From positions 1-64,000 of the forward strand of contig DASUFF010000173.1 in NCBI GenBank assembly GCA_036274695.1: a stretch of 64,000 nucleotides of DNA, given 5' to 3'. Shown piece by piece: positions 41,706 to 49,904 of the stretch (the stretch's first letter is position 1; each line of letters begins with the position of its first letter). Made by a program: the position numbers and the translations under genes. The notes under the pieces are model-generated. The model made no database searches. It saw nothing but the letters and a program-made list of their open reading frames with translations, and had not been told where the DNA came from. The DNA comes from DASUFF01 sp036274695. Lineage in GTDB: Bacteria > UBA10199 > JACPAL01 > GCA-016699445.

Positions 41706-43610
41706 GTGACCTTCTTCCGCCCCTACGAGCGCCGCATCCTCCAAGCCTTGTGCGAGGCCTTGCTGCCGCCCACGGCCCTTTTGGCCGAAACGCCCGCCGA
41801 TGTGGATTTGATCTCCCGGGTCGAGAGCCACGTGGCGTTCTGTCCGCCGAACATCCGGTCGGCGTTCCGCCTGGGCCTCTGGCTGGTGGAGTGGGGCGCC
41901 CTCCTGCGCCGCGGCGCGCGGTTCACGCGCTTGAGCGAGGCCGAACGCTCCGTCAGCATGGAAGGATGGAAGAAATCCTGGATCTACGGACGGCGGCTTC
42001 TGTTCAAACTCCTGGAAGCGAACTGCCTGGCCGTCTACTACGCAACCCCCGAAATTTCCAAAAAACTGGGCTACGAGCCGCCTCCCGTCAAAAACGGCAA
42101 GGCCGCGCCGATTCACGTCGAAGCCTCCGACCGCGATCTTTATGTGGAAGCCGACGTCTGCGTGGTGGGCAGCGGGGCCGGCGGGGCGGTGGTGGCTAAG
42201 GAATTGGCGGAAAAAGGGCGGAAGGTGGTCTTGATCGAGGAGGGCGCCTACTACACCTCCAAGGATTTCGGACGCGAGGCGGTGGAGATCGTCGAGCGCA
42301 TCTATCACGGCGGGGGCACGCAGACGACGGTGGGGCTGCCCTGCATCCTCCTTCCCACGGGCCGGGCGGTGGGCGGGACGACGGTGATCAACTCCGGCAC
42401 CTGCTTCCGCGCTTCCGACCAGGTTTTGGAAAAATGGCGAACCGAGTTCGGCCTGACGGGACTCACGCCCGAAGCCCTGGCCCCTTACTTCGACCGCGTG
42501 GAGAAGCATCTCCACGTCGCTCCCGTGACGGAAGAGACCTTAGGCAACAACTCCAAAATCTTCCGGCGGGGGCTGGAGGCGATGGGTCTGAAAGGCTTTC
42601 CCCTCCCGCGCAACGCGGATACCTGCGCCGGCTCCGGCATGTGCTGCTTCGGATGCCCCACCGACGCCAAGCAGGCCGTCCAACTCTCCTACGTCCCGCG
42701 GGCCGTGGAAAAGGGCGCGAAACTCTTCGCGCGCTGCCGCGTGGAAACCGTCATCCCGAAACTCTCCCACGGCGGCGAGGTGATCGGACGGTTCGTGGAC
42801 GAGGAAGGCCGGCCGGGCAAGCGCCTGCACGTTTCCGCGCATGCCGTCGTCCTGGCGGCGGGGACGTTGAAGACGCCGTATCTCCTTCGAAAGAACCGGA
42901 TCGTCCTCCACAACCGCCACGTGGGACGGCACCTGAATATCCATCCCACTGGCAAGATCATCGGCGTCTTCGACGAGCTCGTCCGGGCCTGGGAAGGCGT
43001 CCCTCAAGGTTACGGCTACGGCGGGATGAAATCCGACGGCATCCTCTTCGAGGGCGCCTTCACGCCGCCGTCGTTGGGCGCGGTCAACATCAGCCTCCCG
43101 GCCCGCGAGCACAAGGAAGCGATGGAGCGCTACGACCACGTCGCGTCGTTCGGCTTCCTGATCTCCGACCAGAGCCGCGGCTGGATCCGCTGGCTGCCGA
43201 ACGGCGATCCGATCATCTACTACAGCATCCACCGCCGCGAGCTGGACCGGTACGTGAAGGGCATCCGCTTTCTCTGCGAAGTCTATTTGGCTGCGGGCGT
43301 GAAGAAGATCTACACGGGGCTTCGGCCCTTGCCCGTCGTCACGCCGGAGACGGGGCTTAAGGACTTCGACAAGGTCTCGATCAAGCGCACCGATATGGAA
43401 ATCTCCGCCTTCCATCCGCTCGGCACCTGCCGGATGGCGGCCGATCCGGAGCGGGGCGTCGTCGACGAGAACGGGGAAGTGCACGGCGTCAAAAATCTCT
43501 TCATCGCCGACGGGTCGATCTTTCCGTCCTCCATGGGCGTCAATCCCCAGGAGACCATCATGGCCTTCGCCAATCGGATCGCGGATTTCATCGACGCCAA
43601 ACGTCTCTAG
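41706..43610 (+). CDS. GMC-type FAD oxidoreductase with N-terminal extension
   Basis: 634 aa. An N-terminal helical domain of about 135 residues like gluconate-2-dehydrogenase subunit 3, then FAD-binding VVGSGAGGAVVAKELAEKG, GRAVGGTTVIN, a Cys cluster CAGSGMCCFGC, and the C-terminal GMC block with HPLGTCRM and NPQETIMAFA. Probably oxidises a sterol, alcohol or sugar. GTG start. The gene is followed 38 nt later by an unknown protein with an IHDIDHL motif, echoing 27081-29494. Confidence 0.88.
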   Translation: MTFFRPYERRILQALCEALLPPTALLAETPADVDLISRVESHVAFCPPNIRSAFRLGLWLVEWGALLRRGARFTRLSEAERSVSMEGWKKSWIYGRRLLFKLLEANCLAVYYATPEISKKLGYEPPPVKNGKAAPIHVEASDRDLYVEADVCVVGSGAGGAVVAKELAEKGRKVVLIEEGAYYTSKDFGREAVEIVERIYHGGGTQTTVGLPCILLPTGRAVGGTTVINSGTCFRASDQVLEKWRTEFGLTGLTPEALAPYFDRVEKHLHVAPVTEETLGNNSKIFRRGLEAMGLKGFPLPRNADTCAGSGMCCFGCPTDAKQAVQLSYVPRAVEKGAKLFARCRVETVIPKLSHGGEVIGRFVDEEGRPGKRLHVSAHAVVLAAGTLKTPYLLRKNRIVLHNRHVGRHLNIHPTGKIIGVFDELVRAWEGVPQGYGYGGMKSDGILFEGAFTPPSLGAVNISLPAREHKEAMERYDHVASFGFLISDQSRGWIRWLPNGDPIIYYSIHRRELDRYVKGIRFLCEVYLAAGVKKIYTGLRPLPVVTPETGLKDFDKVSIKRTDMEISAFHPLGTCRMAADPERGVVDENGEVHGVKNLFIADGSIFPSSMGVNPQETIMAFANRIADFIDAKRL

Positions 43611-43648
43611 GGGGCAACAAATCCGGGGATCCGCCGAAGAGGACCGAA

Positions 43649-44728
43649 ATGACCTTCGCTCTCAGCTACCACCCCGACGTCCCGGCGCTTTTGGCCCAGC
43701 CGCGCCTTTTCCTGGGCCCCCAGATCCCGGGCTACGTCTCCGAGGCGGGCAACGTCCTGCTGCCGATGACCCTGGACGGCCGCATGACCGACACCGGCGT
43801 CCGCAACGTGGACATCCGCGGCATGGACCGCTTTCTCCAGAAGCATGAAGACCGGTTCGTCTGCGAAAGCCCGCGGCTGAACATCTATTCGTCCCGGGGA
43901 TTCTATGAAGCCGCCGTCCGTCCGTCATGGCTGTCGTCCGTCGTGACGTGGATCGAAGACGATTGGCTGCGCTACCGCTCCGTCCTGGACAGCCACCCGA
44001 TGCAAAGCACGGCCCTCCAGACGGTGAAGGGGCAGATGGCGTCGCTGAAGCTCCTCCTTTCGGCCTGCCTCTACCTCGGCCACGACGGCGGCCCGGATTC
44101 CGAAAATTTCCTCTACCCCCACGATCTCGCCCTTTATGGAAGGCCGGTCGACGTGCGCCGGAAGAATCTTTTCCCCGTCTTGGATTTGCTCAAAACCTTC
44201 CTGCTGACCCACGAGCAAATCCGCACGGGCGTGGCGGAGAAGATCGTCGTGGAGCGGGGCAACGCGGGCGCGACGATCCACGACATCGATCATTTGACCG
44301 CGACGCACGGCACCTTTATGGAATTCGCCCTTCGTCAGGGGGACATGCTGGCCCTCCGGCGCGATGACGTCCGGCCGACGGTCACCGTCTCCGAAGACGA
44401 GGAGGGCAACCTGGATCCCACCGAACTCCAAGCCGGCCGGATCCACGCCGCCTACCGCTCCCTTCATGACGAGTTCGTTCAGCGGATCTCCGTCTTCTTA
44501 GGCTTCGTCCTCCTCATCCACTACCAAATCGACGGCTGCCTGATGGACGCCTTGTGCCGCCGCCTGGAAAGCGCCGGCCGGATCGGGACCATGGCCAGCG
44601 CCGAGCATCTCCAGTTTGTTTTGGAAGGGGAGATGTACGAGCTGGGCCACAATTTAAGCCGTGACGAGCAGGGCTTCGAAGGCCGCTGCCTGCTCTCCGC
44701 CCTCCAGGCCTTAACCAACATCCAGTGA
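43649..44728 (+). CDS. Unknown protein with IHDIDHL motif
   Basis: 359 aa, mostly helical, no signal peptide. Function not recognised. A motif GATIHDIDHLTATHG (about residues 215-230) resembles the HDLxHL motif of the 20933 and 27081 proteins; outside it the similarity is weak, so membership in that family is only possible. Probably co-transcribed with the GMC oxidoreductase. N-terminal sequence (MTFALSYHPDVPALLAQP) is not a signal peptide. Confidence 0.75.
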   Translation: MTFALSYHPDVPALLAQPRLFLGPQIPGYVSEAGNVLLPMTLDGRMTDTGVRNVDIRGMDRFLQKHEDRFVCESPRLNIYSSRGFYEAAVRPSWLSSVVTWIEDDWLRYRSVLDSHPMQSTALQTVKGQMASLKLLLSACLYLGHDGGPDSENFLYPHDLALYGRPVDVRRKNLFPVLDLLKTFLLTHEQIRTGVAEKIVVERGNAGATIHDIDHLTATHGTFMEFALRQGDMLALRRDDVRPTVTVSEDEEGNLDPTELQAGRIHAAYRSLHDEFVQRISVFLGFVLLIHYQIDGCLMDALCRRLESAGRIGTMASAEHLQFVLEGEMYELGHNLSRDEQGFEGRCLLSALQALTNIQ

Positions 44729-44829
44729 TATTGGCCCACCTTGGCTAAAAAACTAGGCAACCATTCCCGTCCACCCGCGAGGACTGCGTCAAATCGGCTT
44801 AATTTCAGGGACTTACGACGTAATGCGTC

Positions 44830-46482
44830 ATGGAAATTCCGTTTTCCACGCTCTCCGGGATCGCCCTTCAACAAGGACTTCAATGTCTCTGTCCGACGGG
44901 CGTGAATCTTCCGGGTCTTTCCGAGCGCGACACCGCCGTCCTCGATAGGATTCGCGAAGGCCGGGATGCGACCCCGGCCCAGTCCGCCCTGGCGGTTTCC
45001 TCCCTCATCCGCTGCCTGCAGGGGCACGGCTTCGTCGCCGGTCCCGCTCTGGAAAACGTCCCCGGCGTCCGTCTCTTTCAGGATCCTCTGATCCCCTTGG
45101 ACCGGCTTGCGTTTCCGGCCTTCGGAGGCCTCGAACTCACCACGGCGGCTGGCCCGATCCGCTTCGGCGGGAACATGTGGTCTAATAAGGACATCATTTT
45201 AGCGAAATCCGCGGGCCGGCCGACGCCCCGGTATCACGTCCTCGACGGCGCCTCCCCGCACGTGGGCCTGATGGGCGCCGAGTTCGTTCGGAACAATTTC
45301 TTCGTCACCGGCCAGGTGCCCACGTTCGTCGTCGAGAGCGAGACGCAGGCGCGGATCTTGGACGAATTCCTCAGGCAGACCTACGAATCGACGGAGCCCG
45401 AGGCCGTCGGCGCCTTTCCCTCGCCCAGGCACGACACGCTCCACAAGATCGTCTGGTTCGACGAAGGCGGCGCGGCGGCGCTGGAAGAGGGGACGCTTCT
45501 GACGCGCCTGCGCCCGAACGTTTATCGCCTCTCCGAGGGAGGGAAGGAGATCGGCGTCCTGAACTTGGAATCCTTCGCGCGCGCCGAGGCCCGCAGCCCC
45601 ATCCGCGCCCAGGCGGGCGGCAAGAAGGCGGAGCGCGTCCGGCGCGCGGCGGTGGAGGAAAAGCGGAGCGGGGTGTGGCCCATCGGCACCGCCAACGGCT
45701 TCGCCACCCGCGAGGAGACGAGCGGCTTCATGATCTGGAACCGGGGCCGCTTCGTCCTGGTCGATCCTCCGTCGAGCACGCCGGCCTATCTCGAGGCCCA
45801 CCGCATCCCGCTGGACCGCCTGGACGGAATCGTCATCAGTCACGGCCACACGGACCATTGCACCGACGCCGTCCCCCGGATTTTGGAAAAAAGACCCAAG
45901 ACGCGCATCTACACCTCGCGAAGGATTTTCGACGATCTCGCCCGCCAGCTCGATCTGTCCCTGGGCAAGGCCGCCTCGCGGCTGGATTTCAACTACAGGC
46001 GCTTCACGGAAGTCCGGCCGCGGACGAATTTGCGGATCAATGGGATGACCTTCCGCTTCCACGAAACCCTGCATTCGCTGCCCGCGCTGGGTTTCGAGAT
46101 CTGGAACAAGAAGGACTTGGTATTGCACTTCAGCGGAGACACCTTCGCCGATCCCGCGATCTTCGAGCAGTTCTTGCCGACAAAAAAAAATTATATGACC
46201 CGCGAGCGGGCCTTCGAGGTCCTGCGCCATTACTTCCTGATCCCGCAGCGGGCCTCACAGAAGGTGCCGCCCGTCTTTCTGATCGAGGCGGGCGTTCCCC
46301 CGCTTCACACCGCGCCGGATCTGACCCGCGCCTTCCTCGAATTTTTGCAAAAACACCTGGGCGTCGATACGTCGCGCGTGCTGGCCTACCACATCTCCGA
46401 CGAGAAGGCCCGGGCCGCCAGGCTCCGCAAATGGCCGGCCGGCCACGAGGGGTGGATTGACTTAAGCCCCTACTATGAATAG
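44830..46482 (+). CDS. Metallo-beta-lactamase-fold protein with large N-terminal domain
   Basis: 550 aa. The second half is an MBL-fold hydrolase (ISHGHTDHCTDA, then LHSLPALGFEI, FSGDTFAD, and a late YHISDEK) of the RNase Z/arylsulfatase-like kind. The first about 270 residues are unique, with no domain recognised. No signal peptide. Its last 8 bases overlap folE. Preceded by a 101-nt gap with no promoter I can name. Confidence 0.8.
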   Translation: MEIPFSTLSGIALQQGLQCLCPTGVNLPGLSERDTAVLDRIREGRDATPAQSALAVSSLIRCLQGHGFVAGPALENVPGVRLFQDPLIPLDRLAFPAFGGLELTTAAGPIRFGGNMWSNKDIILAKSAGRPTPRYHVLDGASPHVGLMGAEFVRNNFFVTGQVPTFVVESETQARILDEFLRQTYESTEPEAVGAFPSPRHDTLHKIVWFDEGGAAALEEGTLLTRLRPNVYRLSEGGKEIGVLNLESFARAEARSPIRAQAGGKKAERVRRAAVEEKRSGVWPIGTANGFATREETSGFMIWNRGRFVLVDPPSSTPAYLEAHRIPLDRLDGIVISHGHTDHCTDAVPRILEKRPKTRIYTSRRIFDDLARQLDLSLGKAASRLDFNYRRFTEVRPRTNLRINGMTFRFHETLHSLPALGFEIWNKKDLVLHFSGDTFADPAIFEQFLPTKKNYMTRERAFEVLRHYFLIPQRASQKVPPVFLIEAGVPPLHTAPDLTRAFLEFLQKHLGVDTSRVLAYHISDEKARAARLRKWPAGHEGWIDLSPYYE

Positions 46483-47095
46483 TTTTGTCCGCATGAAGCC
46501 CCCTAAAAACAAAGTCGTCTCCATCGCGTCCCAGGGCGTCGTGGAGGATAATCTCGTCTCGTCCTTCGAAGCTGTCCTCCAGGAATTGGGGGAGGACCCC
46601 CGCCGGGAGGGCCTGAAACGCACGCCCGTGCGCGTGGCCAAGGCGCTTCGGTTTCTGACCCAGGGCTACCGGCAGAACGTCGACGACATCGTCAACGGCG
46701 CCCTCTTCAACGAAGAGACTGACGAGATGGTGACGATGCGCGACATCGAAATCTATTCCCTCTGCGAGCACCATCTCCTGCCGTTTTTCGGCAAATGCCA
46801 TGTGGCCTATCTCCCCAACAAAAGGATCATCGGTATTTCGAAAATCGCCCGCATCGTGGACGTCTTCGCCCGGCGCCTGCAAGTGCAAGAACGGCTCACC
46901 AAGCAGATCGCCGAAACGATGCAGCGCGTTTTGGAACCCAAGGGCGTGGCGGTGGTCGTCGAGGCCGAGCATCTCTGCATGCAGATGCGCGGGGTTCAGA
47001 AACAGAATTCGTGCGTCGTCACGTCCTCGATGTTGGGCGCCTTCCGGAACCGCCAGGAAACCCGCGAAGAGTTCATGAAGCTGATCAAGGGCTAA
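46475..47095 (+). CDS. folE: GTP cyclohydrolase I
   Basis: 206 aa. GTP to 7,8-dihydroneopterin triphosphate, entry to folate and to queuosine. Zinc ligands in SLCEHHLLPF and in HLCMQMRG, and the signature PNKRIIGISKIARIVD, are intact. A second in-frame ATG at 46493 is possible. queF on the opposite strand about 1.4 kb away shares the pathway downstream of this enzyme. Confidence 0.96.
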   Translation: MNSFVRMKPPKNKVVSIASQGVVEDNLVSSFEAVLQELGEDPRREGLKRTPVRVAKALRFLTQGYRQNVDDIVNGALFNEETDEMVTMRDIEIYSLCEHHLLPFFGKCHVAYLPNKRIIGISKIARIVDVFARRLQVQERLTKQIAETMQRVLEPKGVAVVVEAEHLCMQMRGVQKQNSCVVTSSMLGAFRNRQETREEFMKLIKG

Positions 47096-47101
47096 GCTCC
47101 C

Positions 47102-47830
47102 GTGCCTCTCATCCCTTCACCTTCCTTGTCGCCCGCGCTGCTGGCCGGCTTTCGCCCGTCGTCCATCGACCGGATTTCCCCGTCGCAACCGGGCGTTTAC
47201 TTCGACGCGCCCGGCGCCGGGACCTCCGTCGTTCACGTCGGGAGGGACGTTCCGGCGCCCGTCATCGACCTTCTGCGCTTCATCCGCGACGAAGCCGAAC
47301 GCGGGCGGAAGCGCAAGGGCGTCGAGACATCGTACCGCGAAGGCGGGATCGGCCCTAAGTGGTCGCTCCGTCCCGAAAGGGCGGAAGCGGGGTGCCTCCA
47401 GGCGAAAATCGTTCTAGGCGGCGTGGAAATGGTTTACGGCGGCCGCCCGCTGTGGATGCCGAATCAATTGGAAATCCGCCGGTCGCGGGCGTCCTTCGAA
47501 GGACTGTTCACGGCCGTCCAATGTCTGACTTTCCTGCCCGGTTCCGACGCGCCGACGTGCCGGGCCGAATCCGGCCGGCGCACGCTCACCATGAAGGGCT
47601 TTGACAACGCCGCCATGAAGCAACTTTCATGGGAATCGCTGTCGAAGGATCCGGCCTTCGAAGGCTGGCTGAAATCGACCGACCGGTTCGGCGGCGCCCT
47701 CCACAACCGCGCCGGCGGCGAGCATCTCCGCGTGACCAGGGACGCGCAGCGCCTCACCGTCGAATGGAGACTCACCGTCTCCCCGTTGCCGGAGGCGGTA
47801 CGGTCCCGTTGGGATTTCGTTCTCGAATAA
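47102..47830 (+). CDS. Conserved-looking protein of unknown function
   Basis: 242 aa from a GTG start 6 nt after folE. Mixed alpha/beta composition, no signal peptide, no recognised domain. Segments such as GVYFDAPGAGTSVVHVGRDV and VEMVYGGRPLWMP look like a folded globular protein. Probably co-transcribed with folE. Confidence 0.65.
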   Translation: MPLIPSPSLSPALLAGFRPSSIDRISPSQPGVYFDAPGAGTSVVHVGRDVPAPVIDLLRFIRDEAERGRKRKGVETSYREGGIGPKWSLRPERAEAGCLQAKIVLGGVEMVYGGRPLWMPNQLEIRRSRASFEGLFTAVQCLTFLPGSDAPTCRAESGRRTLTMKGFDNAAMKQLSWESLSKDPAFEGWLKSTDRFGGALHNRAGGEHLRVTRDAQRLTVEWRLTVSPLPEAVRSRWDFVLE

Positions 47831-47923
47831 AAATCGCTTCTGTTCATTTTATTAGACAATTCTTGGAAAATTGACCTCAGTTAGTTGTGACTTTCTTCCT
47901 CCCGCAGCTACCGTTCCGAGAGT

Positions 47924-47949
47924 GAAAAACGTGCGAAATCAACCGGTTG
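47924..47949 (+). promoter_or_regulatory. GAAAAACG element and IHF-consensus site upstream of the 47964 promoter
   Basis: GAAAAACG at 47924-47931 lies 33 bp before the -24 element, the same distance as the identical octamer at 49444-49451. AATCAA-CCGG-TT-G at 47937-47949 is a perfect WATCAANNNNTTR, 15 bp upstream of -24. Confidence 0.6.
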
Positions 47950-47963
47950 AACCTTAGGCCTCC

Positions 47964-47980
47964 GTGGCATGAGCCTTGCT
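47964..47980 (+). promoter_or_regulatory. Sigma-54 promoter
   Basis: GTGGCAT, GAGCC, TTGCT: a strong match to TGGCAC-N5-TTGCW. Predicted start near 47991; the ATG of the next gene is at 48011. This rules out the earlier in-frame start at 47969, which lies inside the promoter. Confidence 0.85.
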
Positions 47981-47985
47981 TTTGC

Positions 47986-48006
47986 TTCTCTCCGAGAAGG
48001 AGAGCC
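47986..48006 (+). promoter_or_regulatory. Hairpin enclosing the ribosome-binding site
   Basis: CTCTCC-GAGAA-GGAGAG in the short leader of the 48011 gene. The AAGGAGA Shine-Dalgarno is within the right arm, so the mRNA could mask its own ribosome site. Confidence 0.5.
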
Positions 48007-48010
48007 AACC

Positions 48011-48499
48011 ATGTCCCACATATCTTTTTCCCACCGGCTGCCGGTCGACGACGACCCCGTCCTCGATGACATCCAGTCGCGCTTTCAGACGGGCGGTTCG
48101 GAGATCGCGCAGATCATCGCCGCGGGCGAGGCCCAGGCCCAAGGCGGACGGGAGATCATGGGCGTCTTGACCGGCTTGATGGCGGGTTCCTCGAGTCCCG
48201 GCCATGTAGCGACGGCCTCAGGAAGCAATCCCAGGCAGACGGGGGCCGCCGTCGCGGGGGGTCTCGGAGGGGCGGCGTTGGCGGGCGCTGCGGGGGCGGG
48301 CATCGCTCAGGCGGCGCAGAAGAACAAGGGCGCCAGGGAGCTGAACAAGCTCGAGAGAGGCGCCAAAAGGGATTTCCGTCAGCTGGAGCGCCAGACCGCC
48401 AAGCAGGAGCGAATCGATGCCCGGCAGGAACGGAAAGATCTGCAGGAACCGGAGATTATCCTGGACGCTTCCCGTGAGTGGCCGTCACCGTCGTCGTGA
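48011..48499 (+). CDS. Sigma-54-dependent small protein with Gly/Ala hydrophobic hairpin
   Basis: 162 aa. Polar N-terminus MSHISFSHRLPVDDD, a helix with AAGEAQAQGG, a Gly/Ala-rich hydrophobic stretch (about residues 75-105) that could enter a membrane, then a strongly basic and acidic coiled-coil (NKLERGAKRDFRQLERQ). The start is fixed by the sigma-54 promoter and by AAGGAGA. No signal peptide. Its last 44 bp overlap queF on the other strand. Function unknown; one of several sigma-54-controlled unknown genes here. Confidence 0.7.
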   Translation: MSHISFSHRLPVDDDPVLDDIQSRFQTGGSEIAQIIAAGEAQAQGGREIMGVLTGLMAGSSSPGHVATASGSNPRQTGAAVAGGLGGAALAGAAGAGIAQAAQKNKGARELNKLERGAKRDFRQLERQTAKQERIDARQERKDLQEPEIILDASREWPSPSS

Positions 48500-48818
48500 T
48501 CCCGCCGCGCACGTTGAAAGCGCCGATCACTTCCATCCAGCGCGGGGCGCAGGCGGCAACCAAATCGTTGAGGATCAAGTTGGTGACCTTTTCGAAAAAA
48601 TGGCCCTCGTTCCGGAAGGACCACAAATACAGTTTGAGCGACTTCAGCTCGAGGCAGCTCTTGTCCGGCACATAGCGGATGGTGATCGTCGCGAAGTCCG
48701 GCTGGCCCGTCTTGGGACAGAGGCTGGTGAACTCGGGGCAGACGGAGTCGATGACGTAGTCGCGACCAGGCTCGGGATTGGGGAAGGTCTCAAGCGTTTT
48801 CGACGGCTGGGTACTCAC
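48456..48818 (-). CDS. queF: NADPH-dependent preQ0 reductase QueF (YkvM type)
   Basis: 120 aa, the unimodular short form. The catalytic cysteine is in SLCPKTGQPDFAT and the substrate loop in ELKSLKLYL.SFRNEGHFFE. Reduces preQ0 to preQ1 for queuosine. It overlaps trmB by 29 bp upstream and, convergently, the 48011 gene by 44 bp. Confidence 0.94.
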   Translation of the reverse strand: MSTQPSKTLETFPNPEPGRDYVIDSVCPEFTSLCPKTGQPDFATITIRYVPDKSCLELKSLKLYLWSFRNEGHFFEKVTNLILNDLVAACAPRWMEVIGAFNVRGGITTTVTATHGKRPG

Positions 48819-49356
48819 AGGGGCCTCCTAAGATGTTGTCGCGGTCGGACGCGTCTATTTTTTCGTAGGAAAAAGACCACAGCGAGCGGCCTTCCTTTTT
48901 CCATTTGTCGGCGTAAAACGTCATAAACTCGACGCCATCGTCATGGGAGACGAAGGAAGCGGCGAACGCAGCGAAGACCTCCCGGATCTGCGCGACATAG
49001 TTCGGATCGTCGTGGGCCACATAGACCCTCCCGCCGGGCTTGAGCACGCGAAGGACCTCGCCCACGAATTTTTCCTGAAAGAGACGGTTCTTGGCGTGAC
49101 GCTTCTTGGGCCAGGGGTCGGAAAAGAGGATGAACACCTTTTCGAATTCGGCCTCGGCGCATTGCTGCAGGAAGACCTTGGCGTCCATGCAGACGAGCTC
49201 GATGTTGGTCAAACCCCGCTTTTCGATCCGCGCGACCAGCTTCTCGCAGCGCTTCTCCTTCACCTCCACGCCCACGACGGCGGCCAGCGGGTTCTCAGCC
49301 GCCAGGTGGAACAAAAAATCCCCGCGTCCGGGGCCGATTTCCAAAAGCTTCTTCAT
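48790..49356 (-). CDS. trmB: tRNA (guanine-N7)-methyltransferase
   Basis: 188 aa. SAM motif LLEIGPGRGDF, acidic VGVEVKEK, and the TrmB signature FSDPWPKKRHAKNRL. The N-terminus starts immediately at the SAM-binding strand, shorter than the usual 210-240 aa. Coupled to queF, so two tRNA-modification genes form one unit. Confidence 0.92.
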   Translation of the reverse strand: MKKLLEIGPGRGDFLFHLAAENPLAAVVGVEVKEKRCEKLVARIEKRGLTNIELVCMDAKVFLQQCAEAEFEKVFILFSDPWPKKRHAKNRLFQEKFVGEVLRVLKPGGRVYVAHDDPNYVAQIREVFAAFAASFVSHDDGVEFMTFYADKWKKEGRSLWSFSYEKIDASDRDNILGGPCEYPAVENA

Positions 49357-49432
49357 GAGCCGGACAGTTTCGGGAATCGCGCCCGATCCGTCAAGGCCCC
49401 ATCAAAGACCCCGCTTTGTTAAACCAGGTTAA

Positions 49433-49451
49433 CGTTTTTCATCGAAAAACG
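49433..49451. promoter_or_regulatory. Palindrome CGTTTTTC-ATC-GAAAAACG, candidate activator site
   Basis: Perfect 8-bp arms around ATC. Its right end lies 33 bp from the -24 element at 49485. Resembles the palindrome at 27001-27016, which stands 34 bp from its own sigma-54 promoter. Confidence 0.6.
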
Positions 49452-49483
49452 CTCCGGGCTCCCTGATTTAGCTGGGAAATTCC

Positions 49484-49500
49484 CTGGCCGGGCCTTTGCA
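49484..49500 (+). promoter_or_regulatory. Sigma-54 promoter
   Basis: CTGGCCG, GGCCT, TTGCA with correct spacing. Predicted start near 49511, 14 nt before the ATG at 49525, with GAGGAGAG between. Confidence 0.75.
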
Positions 49501-49524
49501 ATTCCAAAGTCCGAGGAGAGAAAC

Positions 49525-49878
49525 ATGGGCACGACGATCAACGACCATCGACAGGAGCAACCGATTTCGCCTTTCGATTACATGTCCGACAACAACAAGA
49601 CCGTCGCCATGGGCCAGATCCTGGGAATGGAATTCGCCTTGCAGCAGTCGGCTCTCGACCGGGACATGCAACACGCCGCCGCCCTGGAATTGGGTCTCGA
49701 AAAGCTCGACACCAACCTGCAGGTGTCCAAGATGAACGCCATCCAGCAAATGTCCGCGGAAGAGAACCACCACATCGAGAAAATGACCCAGATCAAGCAG
49801 AAGCATGCCGCCCTGGAGAGCAGCGGGCCCCGCTATGTCGAGATCGCCCCGCCCGAGTTTTTTACGGATTCCTTCTAG
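49525..49878 (+). CDS. PVDY-NN-GQ family small protein, sigma-54 controlled
   Basis: 117 aa. ISPFDYMSDNNKTVAMGQIL, DRDMQHAAALELGLEKLDTN and EENHHIEKMTQI align closely with the 6825-7409 protein 42 kb away, without the ADKAK tail. Polar N-terminus, one long amphipathic helix, no signal peptide. The link between this gene and the 6-8 kb cluster is the clearest sign that both loci belong to one system. Function unknown. Confidence 0.78.
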   Translation: MGTTINDHRQEQPISPFDYMSDNNKTVAMGQILGMEFALQQSALDRDMQHAAALELGLEKLDTNLQVSKMNAIQQMSAEENHHIEKMTQIKQKHAALESSGPRYVEIAPPEFFTDSF

Positions 49879-49904
49879 CCCCGGTTCCTGCTAACAGTCG
49901 TCCG

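Noticed and set aside
43649..44728. Firm membership of this protein in the HDLxHL family
   Set aside because: Only the short IHDIDHL motif is alike; the flanking segments do not align by eye with the 20933 and 27081 proteins.
47969..48010. Earlier in-frame start for the 48011 gene
   Set aside because: The extra codons lie inside the sigma-54 promoter and before the predicted transcript start; a good ribosome site precedes ATG 48011.
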